Assembly: GCA_026129865.1 (NCBI GenBank)
Contig: JAHCHG010000001.1
Coordinates: 186,001 to 250,000, forward strand
DNA from: Pyrinomonadaceae bacterium
GTDB lineage: Bacteria > Acidobacteriota > Blastocatellia > Pyrinomonadales > Pyrinomonadaceae
Reading direction: 5' to 3'
Length of the DNA: 64,000 nt
Below the pieces are notes generated by a model. It had not been told where the DNA came from, ran no database searches, and was given only the letters and a program-made list of their open reading frames with translations. A program made the translations under genes and the position numbers. This document shows positions 23,975-33,244 of the stretch, piece by piece (positions within the stretch are counted from its first letter, which is position 1; every line of letters begins with the position of its first letter).

Positions 23975-25483
23975 ATGAAATATCTCGATCTTGAAAACAC
24001 TCAATTGGACGGTCGCTATTCCGTTCAGGGATTACTCGGCAGAGGGAGTTATGCTGAGATCTACCTGGCGCGCGATTCGACCGTAAGCGCCGCTTCTCCG
24101 CATAGCCGTGCTGTGATCAAAGCGTTAAATGTGTTTCTTCAAGACGATCTCGACCGCGATCTCGAGCGAACATTGGTTGAGAATTTTCAAAATGAAGCGA
24201 TCGCGCTCGACCGGGTCAGACATCCGAATGTTTTAAGCAGGATCGGGCATGGCACCGCGCGGGATCTGCGCGGCACAGTTTTTCACTACCTTTCCCTCGA
24301 GTACCTGCCCGGCGGCGATCTGGCTAAGCTTTGCCGAAAAAAGCGTTTGACGCTCAGTGAAGCGTTGTATTATCTTGAACAGGTCTGTGCCGGACTCGCT
24401 CATGCGCACGCCAACGGGATCATTCACCGAGACATTAAACCTCAGAATTTGCTGCTGACAGAAGATCTAAAAACTGTAAAGATCGCGGATTTTGGCGTTG
24501 CGCGTATTTCACACACCGATTCTCCGATAACGCGTGTCGGAACCAACATTTATGCGCCGCCGGAACACAGCCCGATGCTTGCGGGACAGACCGGTTTGCT
24601 TGTTTCTCCAAAGCTTACGCCTTCGGCTGACGTATATTCGCTCGCCAAAACCGCCTACGCGCTGATAATCGGCGATTCGCCGCGCGCGTTTGCGAATAAT
24701 CCGATAACAAGTTTGCCGGATGATGTTTCAATAAAAAACTGGTCACGAAAGTTTTTGGAAATAATCGAAAAAGCGACCCAAACCGATTCGCGGCAGCGAC
24801 ATTCGTCCGTCAATGATTTTTGGAACGATCTATCGATACTAAAGAATTTTGATGAAACTTTGTCGAGCGCATTCGCGCATGATGGTGAAACGACCGCTGT
24901 ATCGATTCCGCAGCCGCATTTTTCCGAAGCTTTCGATTTGAAGCCGCCGCGGGTTCCGGAATTCAAAGATTCGAGCGAGCTGTCGTTTAACGATATTAAA
25001 TTTCCCGTTCAACATCGCGAACCGATGGCGGAGGCTCAAGACCTTATTCGTCCGCAGCCGAACTTGGATCCGGAAATTGCCGAGTCGCCCAAATTTATTC
25101 CGCAAAACCCTGCCGGAAAGAAGGTGCCGCGAAAAATTATATCTAAACTCGCTGTCGGTCTTGGTACTTTTATTTTATTCGCCGGGGCGCTGTTTGCGAC
25201 GCAGTATTATGTTCGCAGCAACGGATATTTGTCCGGTATTAAATCACCTTTTCGAAGCCAAACCGGAGTTTCAACCACAGATATAAACCTGCGGTCGGAG
25301 CCCAATTCTGTTGTCGACAACCGCGTCGGCGTTGTTTCGAAAAACTCTCGGCTTAAGATCTTGAACGAGTCGAACAACTGGTACGAGATCGAGATCGTCG
25401 AGCATGGTCGGGAACCCTTGAAACCGAACGACACCGATCACGGATGGGTGTACGGTAAGTATGTTAAGATCGACGAAAACTAG
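23975..25483 (+). CDS. Transmembrane Ser/Thr protein kinase with extracytoplasmic SH3-like domain
   Basis: A Hanks-type kinase. Catalytic domain about 13-275: glycine loop LLGRGSYAEIY, ATP-binding Lys49 (AVIKAL), HRD with Asp153 (IIHRDIKPQN), DFG with Asp172 (IADFGVA), and GTNIYAPPEH in the activation segment. A variable linker (about 280-385) leads to one transmembrane helix at about 388-413 (ISKLAVGLGTFILFAGALFA). The outside part (about 425-500) is an SH3b-like domain (DINLRSEPNS...NWYEIEI...GWVYGKYV). In many Gram-positive kinases the sensor is a set of PASTA repeats; here a putative wall-binding SH3 takes that place. Start ATG at 23975 is preferred over a TTG nine bases upstream. It is followed 24 bp later by an FHA protein. 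Confidence 0.92.
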   Translation: MKYLDLENTQLDGRYSVQGLLGRGSYAEIYLARDSTVSAASPHSRAVIKALNVFLQDDLDRDLERTLVENFQNEAIALDRVRHPNVLSRIGHGTARDLRGTVFHYLSLEYLPGGDLAKLCRKKRLTLSEALYYLEQVCAGLAHAHANGIIHRDIKPQNLLLTEDLKTVKIADFGVARISHTDSPITRVGTNIYAPPEHSPMLAGQTGLLVSPKLTPSADVYSLAKTAYALIIGDSPRAFANNPITSLPDDVSIKNWSRKFLEIIEKATQTDSRQRHSSVNDFWNDLSILKNFDETLSSAFAHDGETTAVSIPQPHFSEAFDLKPPRVPEFKDSSELSFNDIKFPVQHREPMAEAQDLIRPQPNLDPEIAESPKFIPQNPAGKKVPRKIISKLAVGLGTFILFAGALFATQYYVRSNGYLSGIKSPFRSQTGVSTTDINLRSEPNSVVDNRVGVVSKNSRLKILNESNNWYEIEIVEHGREPLKPNDTDHGWVYGKYVKIDEN

Positions 25484-25507
25484 TAAATTTATATTCCGGA
25501 GCAATTT

Positions 25508-26458
25508 GTGAGCGTTCTTGATAAAGTTAGAAAATGGATCGACGGTGAAACGGCTGAGCTCGTTTTGGAAGAAGCTGCGCGAAACGCGCAGGTAAAACCG
25601 CGCAGCCAGGCAGAAGAATTTATCGTCAAAATTGCACGTGCCGTTGAAGAGGTCATGCAGCGCGAACTCGTTCCGCTTCCACAGGGAACGACGATAATTC
25701 CGACCGAATATATCGTTTTTTTAAGCGAATCCGACGACAAAGATTGGCAGGGGATAAAGCGACGCGGATTGGAACAGGGGCTTTATCATATTCTTGCCGA
25801 GCGCGCCAAAGAAATCGCCGGCAAACGTAAATTGGAAACAAGGTCTTTTGTGATCGAGCTGCGCGTTGACGGCACTTTGGAAACGGGCGAGGTCAGAGTC
25901 CAGCACAGTTGGGACGAGGGTTCGAGTAATAAAACAGGTGTTCTGGCGCGACCTAAACAAGCAGAGAATTTCGCCCCGCCAACCCAGCCAAAGGTTGAAA
26001 GTCCCAATTTTACAGCCCAGCCCTCTGCTTTTGATATTGGCAGTAATGAATTTAAAACCGCCGAAGACGTTGCGATCCCAAATATCGCACCTGTTAGCGC
26101 AAATGACCCCGAAATACTGACACATGTTCAACCGCGGCAGCAAAATGAACTTTATCGATTGGAGATTTGGCGCGGCGGTGTTCGACAAAATGTGACGCCT
26201 GTTTACTCGGACACTATTAAGATCGGTCGCGGCTCCCGATCAAAGCCGGTCGATATAATGCTCCCGGGCGATCCGGAAATAAGCCGTCATCATGTGACAC
26301 TGACCAATAGCGGAAGCGGGCAGTATTCCGTAACAAATCACGGGCGAAATCCCGCCGCCATAAACGGAAACGAGATGGGAGTCGGAGAAACAAGATTCGT
26401 TTCCCCCGGCGTTCCCATCTCGATTTGTAGTTACCTGATCAGAATACAACCCAAATAG
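25508..26458 (+). CDS. FHA-domain protein with FhaA-type (DUF3662-like) N-terminal domain, kinase partner
   Basis: Starts at GTG, with GGAG six bases upstream. Residues about 1-130 resemble DUF3662 (SQAEEFIVKIARAVEEVM, IIPTEYIVFLS, and TGEVRVQHSW), as in mycobacterial FhaA. A low-complexity linker (about 140-215) leads to a C-terminal FHA domain (about 225-316) with IKIGRGSR, DPEISRHHVTL and a shortened NHGRNPAAINGNEM loop. The canonical GSTNGT is degenerate here, so phosphothreonine binding may be altered. It lies 24 bp after the kinase and is almost certainly co-transcribed. The second such protein in the window heads the PBP-RodA operon, so both FHA readers are linked to the same signalling set by domain type. 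It ends 6 bp from the convergent C25 peptidase gene. Confidence 0.85.
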   Translation: MSVLDKVRKWIDGETAELVLEEAARNAQVKPRSQAEEFIVKIARAVEEVMQRELVPLPQGTTIIPTEYIVFLSESDDKDWQGIKRRGLEQGLYHILAERAKEIAGKRKLETRSFVIELRVDGTLETGEVRVQHSWDEGSSNKTGVLARPKQAENFAPPTQPKVESPNFTAQPSAFDIGSNEFKTAEDVAIPNIAPVSANDPEILTHVQPRQQNELYRLEIWRGGVRQNVTPVYSDTIKIGRGSRSKPVDIMLPGDPEISRHHVTLTNSGSGQYSVTNHGRNPAAINGNEMGVGETRFVSPGVPISICSYLIRIQPK

Positions 26459-26464
26459 GCTGAT

Positions 26465-29029
26465 CTAACGAACTTTCAACGCGGGGTCGCCCATGAGCGT
26501 CCAGGTAAGCCGCACATCTCTGCCGCCCAAAAGGTTCTGTTTTGCATCGCGAATCAGATCTCCCATACGCGCGATATTTCCTTCAGAAATCTTTCTATAA
26601 AATCTTGTAGCAAGAACTTCCTGAACGTCCGGCGTAGTCTTGCCCGACGACGCCCAAGCCGCAACTGCGCCGCCGTTTGGAGCTTTTATCAGCAGTTCCG
26701 CCAGACTATCGAAGTTCGTTTCGAGAAAATAGCCGTTCAAACATGTCAGCATCCTAAATACCGAATAGTTTTCGCCGTTTGCAATGTTCGGGACATCCGT
26801 GTAGTGATAAAAACTGCTTGCTGCCCAGAGACTCGGCGCGCCGTGCCCCGAATAGTTTACAAGGAACTTGCCTGTGTCCAATTGAGATAAAAGGGTCGTA
26901 TGAGAATTCGGATCTCCGCGATTCACCATCACCGACGTCGAACCGCTCGGCAGTTCATTTGCTAATCGCTGACTCATTCCGGCAAAATCGTATCCTATCG
27001 AAAGATCACTCGCAAAAAGCGCCCCTCTCGAAAATCCCTGTTGAGAAGACTGCTCAAATGCAATAGTTCGTTGAAGGGCGTCTGATACTTCTTCGGACGT
27101 TTTTGCTGTGATACGTCCGACCGCGATCTCAGCCAGACCATCCGCATCAAAATCCGCCAGCCCGTCGTCGCTGCCGGTTTCCTCATAAGCGGTGTCGAAC
27201 ATTAAAGTCGGAACAAAATTGGTATCAGGGAAAGGGCGATAACGGCGCGGATCATAACTCGCGTCGCCGAGAATTAACACATATTCCGGCGGTCCCGTCC
27301 AATTATTCTTTGCGTATTGCAGGAATGACCGGATTGCCAGCGACGAAGTAACGCCGTAACTAAACTCGTCAAAAATGTCATCGATCACCACCACTTCGGA
27401 AGTAAAACCGTCGCTAGTGCGGTAATCCGCCCATTGAAACGCTTCTTTTTTCCAGTTGTTGTGGGTAATTATCAAATAACGTGAATTATGAGTGCTCGTC
27501 GACAACGAAGATGGAGCATTTCTCTTAATAAAATCAGCCTGACGAACAGCTTGATCTGACGCGGCAAAGAAAAGCCTGCCGCGGTTTGCAGGAATCGAAA
27601 CTCCAAATGAAGATCCTGAACTTATATTATTTACATTTGTTATAAGTTTCGGAGAATCACTCTCCGATACGTCAAGAACCCGTATTTCCCTGGAATTAAA
27701 TCCGATCAGCTCGGTCTGCTTATAATTGTCCGTGTAAAACGACACGGTGTCGTTAATCGCCTGATGTTTTCGCGAATAATCGATCGTTATCGAATCAAGC
27801 GCGCTGTAATCGTTTGTCGCCACAGGAACTTTTAACTCGACGGAGTTTTCGCCTTCGAAAAGCATATTTGTCGGGATTATAAATTCCCTGGTCATATAAT
27901 CATGGTTGTTTCCCGAAATCGGTGTCAAAACGTTTCCATTGATCTTGACGTCAATAGTATGGGGTGTGAAGGTCAAACCCTGAATCTTTATATTCATCCG
28001 AACGCTCGGCGCGGTAAAATCGATCCCTGAGACCGAAAGCGGAATAGCCGCGCCCGACGAACTGATCAAAAAACCGAAAAAGTTGTTCGCCGACCCGTTT
28101 CGAATAGCCGGGAAATAGGTATTTCGAGCGGCAAAAGAATACCGGCTTTGATAATTTCGAGATAACACGTTTCCGCCCAATCTGCGCAAAGTTGTATTTT
28201 GAATTCGCTCTCCGGCTTCCGTTCCATTGATCAGAAAGTAAACCTGAACACCCGAATCGATCGTGTCCATTCCCTGCCCGTAAAACTCGATAAATTCTCC
28301 GCCGGGGCTGACAACGATCGACTGTTGATTTCCGTTGAGATAAAGCTGCCAATTCGAATGCGGGAGATTTACATTGAAACCCGCGTCTTCTAACTCGCCG
28401 CGGGTTACCCGGTAGATCCCCTCGCGCGAAGTCCCGATCTTGACGCCCGGCTGCCCGGCTATAATTCGTTGCTGTTCGATGTCAGGCGGCAGGTACGAAC
28501 GGTCTATTTCGCCGATCAATGATTTTGGCACTGAAGGTGCGAGATTTTCGAGTGATCCGGATTTTTTGGATATTGAGCGCATTTCGGTTGATGAGATTCC
28601 GGTAAAGTCTTTGAGATCTTTTACCTTTTCAACCGGAACGTAAAAACTATTTCCGCGTTGTTTCGAAACCGGAACAGTTTCGATTCGATATCGTGAATCA
28701 ATATCGCCGCGCGGATCAAAATAGGTGTAGCTTCCGCCCAGATATGAATCGCTGTTGAAACGCAGGAAACCGCCGGCGATCAAACTGTCGTTTATCTGTA
28801 TCGACTTTCCATTAGTTTCCCGGAAAATATTAAAACCGAGGTTTTCGAACTCCGAAGCCATCTGCCAGTTGAGCCAGATTCCACTTCCGTCAGTATAAGC
28901 TCGAGCGGCTGCCAAAACGGTCTTTTCCGAGCTCTTATCCATATTGGAATTCATCGATCGAGCTGAAATCGGCAGCGCGCCTGTTGACAATATCGAGAAT
29001 ATCAAAAGTAAGGTATAGAAAATTCGCAT
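26465..29029 (-). CDS. Secreted C25-family (gingipain-type) cysteine peptidase
   Basis: An 854-residue exported protein with signal peptide (about 1-23, MRIFYTLLLIFSILSTGALPISA). The N-terminal half (to about 500) is beta-rich and not recognised in detail. The catalytic region (about 525-854) shows C25 landmarks: YLIITHNNW start, YVLILGDASYDP, the DFDADGLAEIAVGR metal-type loop, catalytic His729 in NYSGHGAP and catalytic Cys763 in MLTCLNGYF. The C-terminus ends with the domain (TWTLMGDPALKV), without the type IX secretion C-terminal domain of gingipains. Such peptidases degrade proteins or process surface proteins. No T9SS genes are seen here. It is convergent with the FHA gene and divergent from ggt. 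Confidence 0.87.
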   Translation of the reverse strand: MRIFYTLLLIFSILSTGALPISARSMNSNMDKSSEKTVLAAARAYTDGSGIWLNWQMASEFENLGFNIFRETNGKSIQINDSLIAGGFLRFNSDSYLGGSYTYFDPRGDIDSRYRIETVPVSKQRGNSFYVPVEKVKDLKDFTGISSTEMRSISKKSGSLENLAPSVPKSLIGEIDRSYLPPDIEQQRIIAGQPGVKIGTSREGIYRVTRGELEDAGFNVNLPHSNWQLYLNGNQQSIVVSPGGEFIEFYGQGMDTIDSGVQVYFLINGTEAGERIQNTTLRRLGGNVLSRNYQSRYSFAARNTYFPAIRNGSANNFFGFLISSSGAAIPLSVSGIDFTAPSVRMNIKIQGLTFTPHTIDVKINGNVLTPISGNNHDYMTREFIIPTNMLFEGENSVELKVPVATNDYSALDSITIDYSRKHQAINDTVSFYTDNYKQTELIGFNSREIRVLDVSESDSPKLITNVNNISSGSSFGVSIPANRGRLFFAASDQAVRQADFIKRNAPSSLSTSTHNSRYLIITHNNWKKEAFQWADYRTSDGFTSEVVVIDDIFDEFSYGVTSSLAIRSFLQYAKNNWTGPPEYVLILGDASYDPRRYRPFPDTNFVPTLMFDTAYEETGSDDGLADFDADGLAEIAVGRITAKTSEEVSDALQRTIAFEQSSQQGFSRGALFASDLSIGYDFAGMSQRLANELPSGSTSVMVNRGDPNSHTTLLSQLDTGKFLVNYSGHGAPSLWAASSFYHYTDVPNIANGENYSVFRMLTCLNGYFLETNFDSLAELLIKAPNGGAVAAWASSGKTTPDVQEVLATRFYRKISEGNIARMGDLIRDAKQNLLGGRDVRLTWTLMGDPALKVR

Positions 29030-29263
29030 AGTTTTTTTCGATTAAAGAAGGTTCGCTTCAAAACAATCGCCGGGAGGACGGCAGCAAGGATTCTTCCATT
29101 TAACTGTGGGATCGTTCAACTTTACACTTTTTAGACTTATTTTCCAACAACTTTTTTCTACGCGAGCCTTATTTCACCGGGAGAAACTGGCGCCGACGTT
29201 TAAACGATTTGCAGCTAAATAACTCTAAAGGCTATGCTAACAATTAAAAACCGAGGAGATTAC

Positions 29264-30997
29264 ATGTTCATGAAAAATCAACGACTTCGACTGTATAGAG
29301 TTTTTTCGATCCTGGTGATCGCAGCCTTTGCGATTCAACCGCTTTCGGCAGCCTGGCGCGATCCCGTGCGGGGTAAGAATGCGATGGTTGCTTCCCAGCA
29401 TGAACTTGCTTCGAGGATCGGCGTCGAAGTCATGAAAAAAGGTGGAAATGCGGTCGACGCGGCTATCGCCGTTGGGCTTGCTCTGGCGGTTGTCTATCCG
29501 GAAGCGGGCAATCTAGGCGGCGGCGGGTTTATGCTTATCAGGCTCAACGACGGAACAACCACATCGATCGATTATCGCGAAATGGCTCCGGCGAAGGCGA
29601 CTCGCGACGTTTTCGTTGACGAAAAAGGCAATTTAATACGCGGCGAGGGCTCGTCAACTATCGGGTATCGTGCGTCGGGAGTTCCGGGAACGCCAGCGGG
29701 AATGGAATATGCGTTCAAAAAATATGGTTCGGGCAAGGTGAAATGGAGTGAACTCGTCGAACCGGCACGCAGGCTCGCTTCGGACGGATACGTTCTATCT
29801 TACCGGCTTGCGAATCTTTTCAAGGCATACCAAGGAAACTTGTCTAGATATGAAGACAGCAAAAGGATCTTCCTAAACGATGGAAAATTTTATGAAGAAG
29901 GAGATCTCTTTAAACAGCCCGATCTTGCCGGAACGTTGGCTAGAATTGAAAAAGACGGTGCGAAAGGGTTTTACGAAGGAAAGACAGCGGAACTGATCGC
30001 CGATGACATGAAGCGAAACAACGGGTTGATCACGTTGGAAGACTTGAAAAATTACAAAGTCAAAGAACGCGTACCCATTCGCGGAACGTATCGCGGACAC
30101 GAGATCATCTCAATGCCGCCGCCTTCGTCGGGTGGAATCGTACTCATTCAGGTTCTTAATATTTTGGAAAATTACGACGTTACAAAGATGGGATGGGCTT
30201 CTGCAGAAAAATACCATGTTTTGACGGAAGCGCTTCGCCGTGCGTTCGCTGACCGGGCGGAATTTATGGGCGATCCCGATTTTGCTAATGTTCCTGCGGA
30301 AAGGCTTGCTTCAAAGGAATACGCTAACGGACGAATGAAAACGATAGATAGCAAAAAAGCATCCGCGAGCAGCGAGATCGGGCACGGAGCGCCGATCGGA
30401 AACGAATCAATGGACACAACTCATTACACGGTCGTCGATAAAGACGGCAATGTTGTAACGAATACGTACACGATCAATGATCTTTACGGTTCAGCCGTAA
30501 CTGCCAAAGGTACCGGTGTTCTTCTAAATGATGAGATGGACGATTTTGCGGCTCGTCCCGGAAAGGCGAACATGTTCGGATTGATTCAGGGAGAGAATAA
30601 CTCCGTTCAGCCCGGGAAGCGCCCGCTTTCTTCAATGACGCCGACGATCGTACTGCGAAAGGACGGATCCGTCTGGTTCGCGCTTGGCGCACGCGGCGGA
30701 CCGCGCATTATAACGGCGGTTTTGCAGTCGACGATCAATATGATCGATCACAAAATGAATATTCAGGAGGCAATCGATGCCCCGCGAATACATCATCAAT
30801 GGTTTCCGGATCATATTTATTTCGAACCGTTCGGACTGACGCCGGACACGAGAAATATCCTTGAAAAAATGGGACATAAATTTAATGATTCGCCGGGAAA
30901 TCTTGCATCGGCGACCGGCATCGCGATCGAAGAAAAAACTGGAGTCCGCCTCGGTGCGATCGATTCGAGAAGCGATGGAGAAGCGGTTGGGTATTAA
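29264..30997 (+). CDS. ggt: Gamma-glutamyltransferase (gamma-glutamyl transpeptidase)
   Basis: An N-terminal nucleophile hydrolase that cleaves or transfers the gamma-glutamyl group of glutathione, in the periplasm. The start is the ATG preceded by GAGGAG at 29253-29258 (five-base spacing), which places a signal peptide (LVIAAFAIQPLSA) at the front; the upstream ATG has no such signal. Family motifs: NLGGGGFML near the N-terminus, autoprocessing Thr385 with TTHYT (the new N-terminus of the small subunit), GSAVTAKGTGVLLNDEMDDF, and RPLSSMTPTIVL. Length (577 aa) is normal. Cys-type glutathione peroxidase occurs elsewhere in the window, but no glutathione synthesis genes do. The gene is followed by a lipoprotein gene 57 bp later. 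Confidence 0.95.
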   Translation: MFMKNQRLRLYRVFSILVIAAFAIQPLSAAWRDPVRGKNAMVASQHELASRIGVEVMKKGGNAVDAAIAVGLALAVVYPEAGNLGGGGFMLIRLNDGTTTSIDYREMAPAKATRDVFVDEKGNLIRGEGSSTIGYRASGVPGTPAGMEYAFKKYGSGKVKWSELVEPARRLASDGYVLSYRLANLFKAYQGNLSRYEDSKRIFLNDGKFYEEGDLFKQPDLAGTLARIEKDGAKGFYEGKTAELIADDMKRNNGLITLEDLKNYKVKERVPIRGTYRGHEIISMPPPSSGGIVLIQVLNILENYDVTKMGWASAEKYHVLTEALRRAFADRAEFMGDPDFANVPAERLASKEYANGRMKTIDSKKASASSEIGHGAPIGNESMDTTHYTVVDKDGNVVTNTYTINDLYGSAVTAKGTGVLLNDEMDDFAARPGKANMFGLIQGENNSVQPGKRPLSSMTPTIVLRKDGSVWFALGARGGPRIITAVLQSTINMIDHKMNIQEAIDAPRIHHQWFPDHIYFEPFGLTPDTRNILEKMGHKFNDSPGNLASATGIAIEEKTGVRLGAIDSRSDGEAVGY

Positions 30998-31054
30998 AAT
31001 TGCTACTTAATTCTTTAAAAGGAATACAGAGCAAACGATATCCAGGAGGAAATA

Positions 31055-31945
31055 ATGAAAAACATCATTCGAAAACCGGGCATTTTTCTATTTTTGTCAG
31101 CATTGGCGCTATTTGTCGCTGCGTGCCAACCCGCTGTAAACAATACAAATACGAACATGAATGCGGCGAACTCTAATTTTAATTCTAATTTAAATAATAA
31201 TGTTAACCAGATGTCGGACACGACAACGTCAACGTCCGAAATTGATGCACAGGAGCCGGAGAAATATCAGGCGACCGTAACATTGAAGTTCGAAACGACG
31301 GGCGAAACAAAATCCGCACTTCCGCCATTGAAAGCTGCCGTTGGGCGTAACGGAGCCGACCGGCGGATGGAATTCGTTCTTCCGGGTGGTGAGAAGGTTG
31401 TCTATCTGACCAAGGACGGAAAACAGTATCTGATCTCTCCGACGAGAAAACAGTTTGCCGAACTCAATCAGGAAGCACTCGGGTTTGAAGTCAGAAATCT
31501 GATGATGCCCGAACAGATCGTAAATCAGGTTAAAGGCATGAGCGGCGTCGAAAAAGTCGGCGAAGAGCAGATGGACGGAAGGACTGTTATTAAATATCGT
31601 TATGGCGCAACGACTGATACTCAAACCAAAGCGGGCGACGTCTCGACCGAATCTTTTATAATTGTCGACAAAGAAACCGGATTACCGTTGCGGTCGATAA
31701 CCAGCGCGTCCTCGGACTCGTCAAATGTTCAGGGCGTGAAAGGAATAATGCTCGTGACGGAAATTTCGGACATTAAGGAAAATGTGGATCCTGCAATGTT
31801 CGAAAAACCGGCAGATTTTAAGGAAGTTCAGCCGGAAGAGATTCGACAGCAGGTAAATTCGTTATTCTCGGCAGCGGTGGCAATCGTCGGACAGCTCGTA
31901 AAGGCGGCGCAGCCGAGCAATTCACCGGCGGCTAATTCGAAATAA
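31055..31945 (+). CDS. Asn-rich-linker lipoprotein, LolA-like/DUF4412-like
   Basis: A lipoprotein of unknown role (296 aa). A very good Shine-Dalgarno (AGGAGG at 31045-31050) precedes the ATG. The type II signal peptide ends in lipobox LFVAAC (Cys at residue 24). An Asn-rich linker (about 27-50) follows, a style common in this group of bacteria. The body (about 65-265) is beta-rich with repeated short strands, including a LolA/DUF4412-like pattern (VYLTKDGKQYLISP, FIIVDKETGLPLR), suggesting a half-barrel that may bind a lipid or other hydrophobic ligand; this is low-certainty inference. It is 5 bp before a second unrecognised envelope gene and probably co-transcribed with it. Confidence 0.65.
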   Translation: MKNIIRKPGIFLFLSALALFVAACQPAVNNTNTNMNAANSNFNSNLNNNVNQMSDTTTSTSEIDAQEPEKYQATVTLKFETTGETKSALPPLKAAVGRNGADRRMEFVLPGGEKVVYLTKDGKQYLISPTRKQFAELNQEALGFEVRNLMMPEQIVNQVKGMSGVEKVGEEQMDGRTVIKYRYGATTDTQTKAGDVSTESFIIVDKETGLPLRSITSASSDSSNVQGVKGIMLVTEISDIKENVDPAMFEKPADFKEVQPEEIRQQVNSLFSAAVAIVGQLVKAAQPSNSPAANSK

Positions 31946-31950
31946 TTAAA

Positions 31951-32715
31951 ATGGGAAAATTGTTAACTTTCATCATTGGCGCGCTAGCCGGCATTTTGGT
32001 CGGCGGCGCGCTCGTTTTTTTCTATTTCGGCGGCGTTCCGCGAGCAGCCGAACTTCCCGGTCATCCGGTTCAGCCGCCCGATCAGAGCGGTTCACCAGGC
32101 GGGACTGCGGCGGTCGTATTGGATCAAAAATTCTTCGATGCGGTTCTTCAAACTATTTTCTCTCAGATGAACGCTCCTTCTTTTCCGTTGAACGCGGCAA
32201 ATTCAAACCCTAAAGTCGGGCGATTTACAGCCGAAAAGATCGCATTTCAGCAGCCGAATTCATGCGACGGCAAAATAACTCTCCTGCCCGAAGGCAGCGG
32301 AGTAAGAACATCGGTTAAGCTGGAAAATGGCGAGATCAAAGCGCCGCTTGCATTCAAAGGTTCATATGCGGTTTTCGGGCAATGTCTGCAGTTTGCCGGC
32401 TGGACGCAAACTAGTCTTGAGCTGCGTTACGACGATTCGACAAAGGATGTTTTTGGTCAAATCCGCGTTGAAACGGTCAATTTGGACGGCGTTTCGCCGC
32501 TGGCAAGCGGATTTGTTACTCCGATCGTTCAAACGACGCTGAACAACCGTGTAAATCCGATAACAATCTTAAAAGGTCAGCAGATCGCATTAAATTTACC
32601 GATCTCGGCAACCGACAGCACGTTGAGCGCGGTTGTCAGCGACGTACGCGCAGAGATCAAGGAAAACGAACTGCGGCTCTTTGTTAGTTATGACTTTGCG
32701 GGATCAAAGCAATAA
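31951..32715 (+). CDS. Hypothetical single-span membrane protein with extracytoplasmic beta-rich domain
   Basis: Not recognised. The 254-residue product starts with a transmembrane helix (about 4-27, LLTFIIGALAGILVGGALVFFYF), followed by a Pro-rich linker. The remaining 200 residues look beta-rich with two cysteines (SCDGK, GQCLQF). Its pattern of a long hydrophobic-ligand-like fold (FVTPIVQTTLNNRVNPITILKG, then SAVVSDVRAEIKENELRL) resembles proteins with an elongated lipid-binding domain, but I cannot name the family. Only 5 bp separate it from the upstream lipoprotein, and its stop codon sits inside a terminator hairpin. The pair may work together at the envelope. Confidence 0.6.
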   Translation: MGKLLTFIIGALAGILVGGALVFFYFGGVPRAAELPGHPVQPPDQSGSPGGTAAVVLDQKFFDAVLQTIFSQMNAPSFPLNAANSNPKVGRFTAEKIAFQQPNSCDGKITLLPEGSGVRTSVKLENGEIKAPLAFKGSYAVFGQCLQFAGWTQTSLELRYDDSTKDVFGQIRVETVNLDGVSPLASGFVTPIVQTTLNNRVNPITILKGQQIALNLPISATDSTLSAVVSDVRAEIKENELRLFVSYDFAGSKQ

Positions 32716-32733
32716 ATTTTAAATTGCTTTTTT
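32706..32733 (+). terminator. Intrinsic terminator overlapping a stop codon
   Basis: AAAGCAAT (32706-32713) pairs perfectly with ATTGCTTT (32723-32730), with a 9-nt loop and a TTTTTT tail at 32728-32733. The hairpin contains the TAA (32713-32715) of the upstream membrane-protein gene. The last bases coincide with the end of the convergent zinc-ribbon gene at 32732. Confidence 0.7.
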
Positions 32734-33229
32734 ACCGGTGCGGATGTTGATTTCGCAGATCCGAGGTTTCGCGCCACATTCCCTGACGACCGTCGAAAAA
32801 CTGAGACGGCTCGGAAAACGCCGGAGGAAGAGCTTCGACGGGATCTTTCTTTCGAAAGAATCTCAGAAGCTTTTTTTCTAACAGCTCCGATTCCTGTCCT
32901 TCAAAAATTAAAGCATAGACGATCCGGAGAATGCCGCCCCAGAACGTGATCAAAGCCGTTAATCCCGCTAAAACCGGCGGAACGGAAAATATCTCCGACA
33001 AGATCCCAAATAGAGGAACAAGGACCAGCCCGGCTATAAACATTTTCGCGCCCTGCTTCACACCTTGCTTGCGGATCGAAATAGTCTTCGGCGGCACGTA
33101 GCCTAACTCCTGACCGCGAACGCCGCCATTTGCTATTAACTGGCTGACTTCGGTCAACAGAAGACCGCACGCGGAACAAAAACGAGTATTACCTTTCATT
33201 TGACGGCTTCCGCAATTTGGACAGAACAT
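32732..33229 (-). CDS. Zinc-ribbon double-pass membrane protein, tandem copy 3
   Basis: The last and most divergent of three tandem paralogues (165 aa). The N-terminal zinc ribbon (about 1-25) has the Cys pattern CPNCGSR...RFCSACG. A linker and then two transmembrane helices follow (about 62-82 and 85-107, IFSVPPVLAGLTALITFWGGIL). The C-terminal tail is cytoplasmic and contains WRETSDL, matching the W+xT motif of copies 1 and 2, but the SVTExTTxLLK ending of the others is absent. It lies 15 bp after copy 2. No homologous domain of known function is visible beyond the zinc ribbon. Confidence 0.75.
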   Translation of the reverse strand: MFCPNCGSRQMKGNTRFCSACGLLLTEVSQLIANGGVRGQELGYVPPKTISIRKQGVKQGAKMFIAGLVLVPLFGILSEIFSVPPVLAGLTALITFWGGILRIVYALIFEGQESELLEKKLLRFFRKKDPVEALPPAFSEPSQFFDGRQGMWRETSDLRNQHPHR

Positions 33230-33244
33230 ATTGATCTCCGTTAT

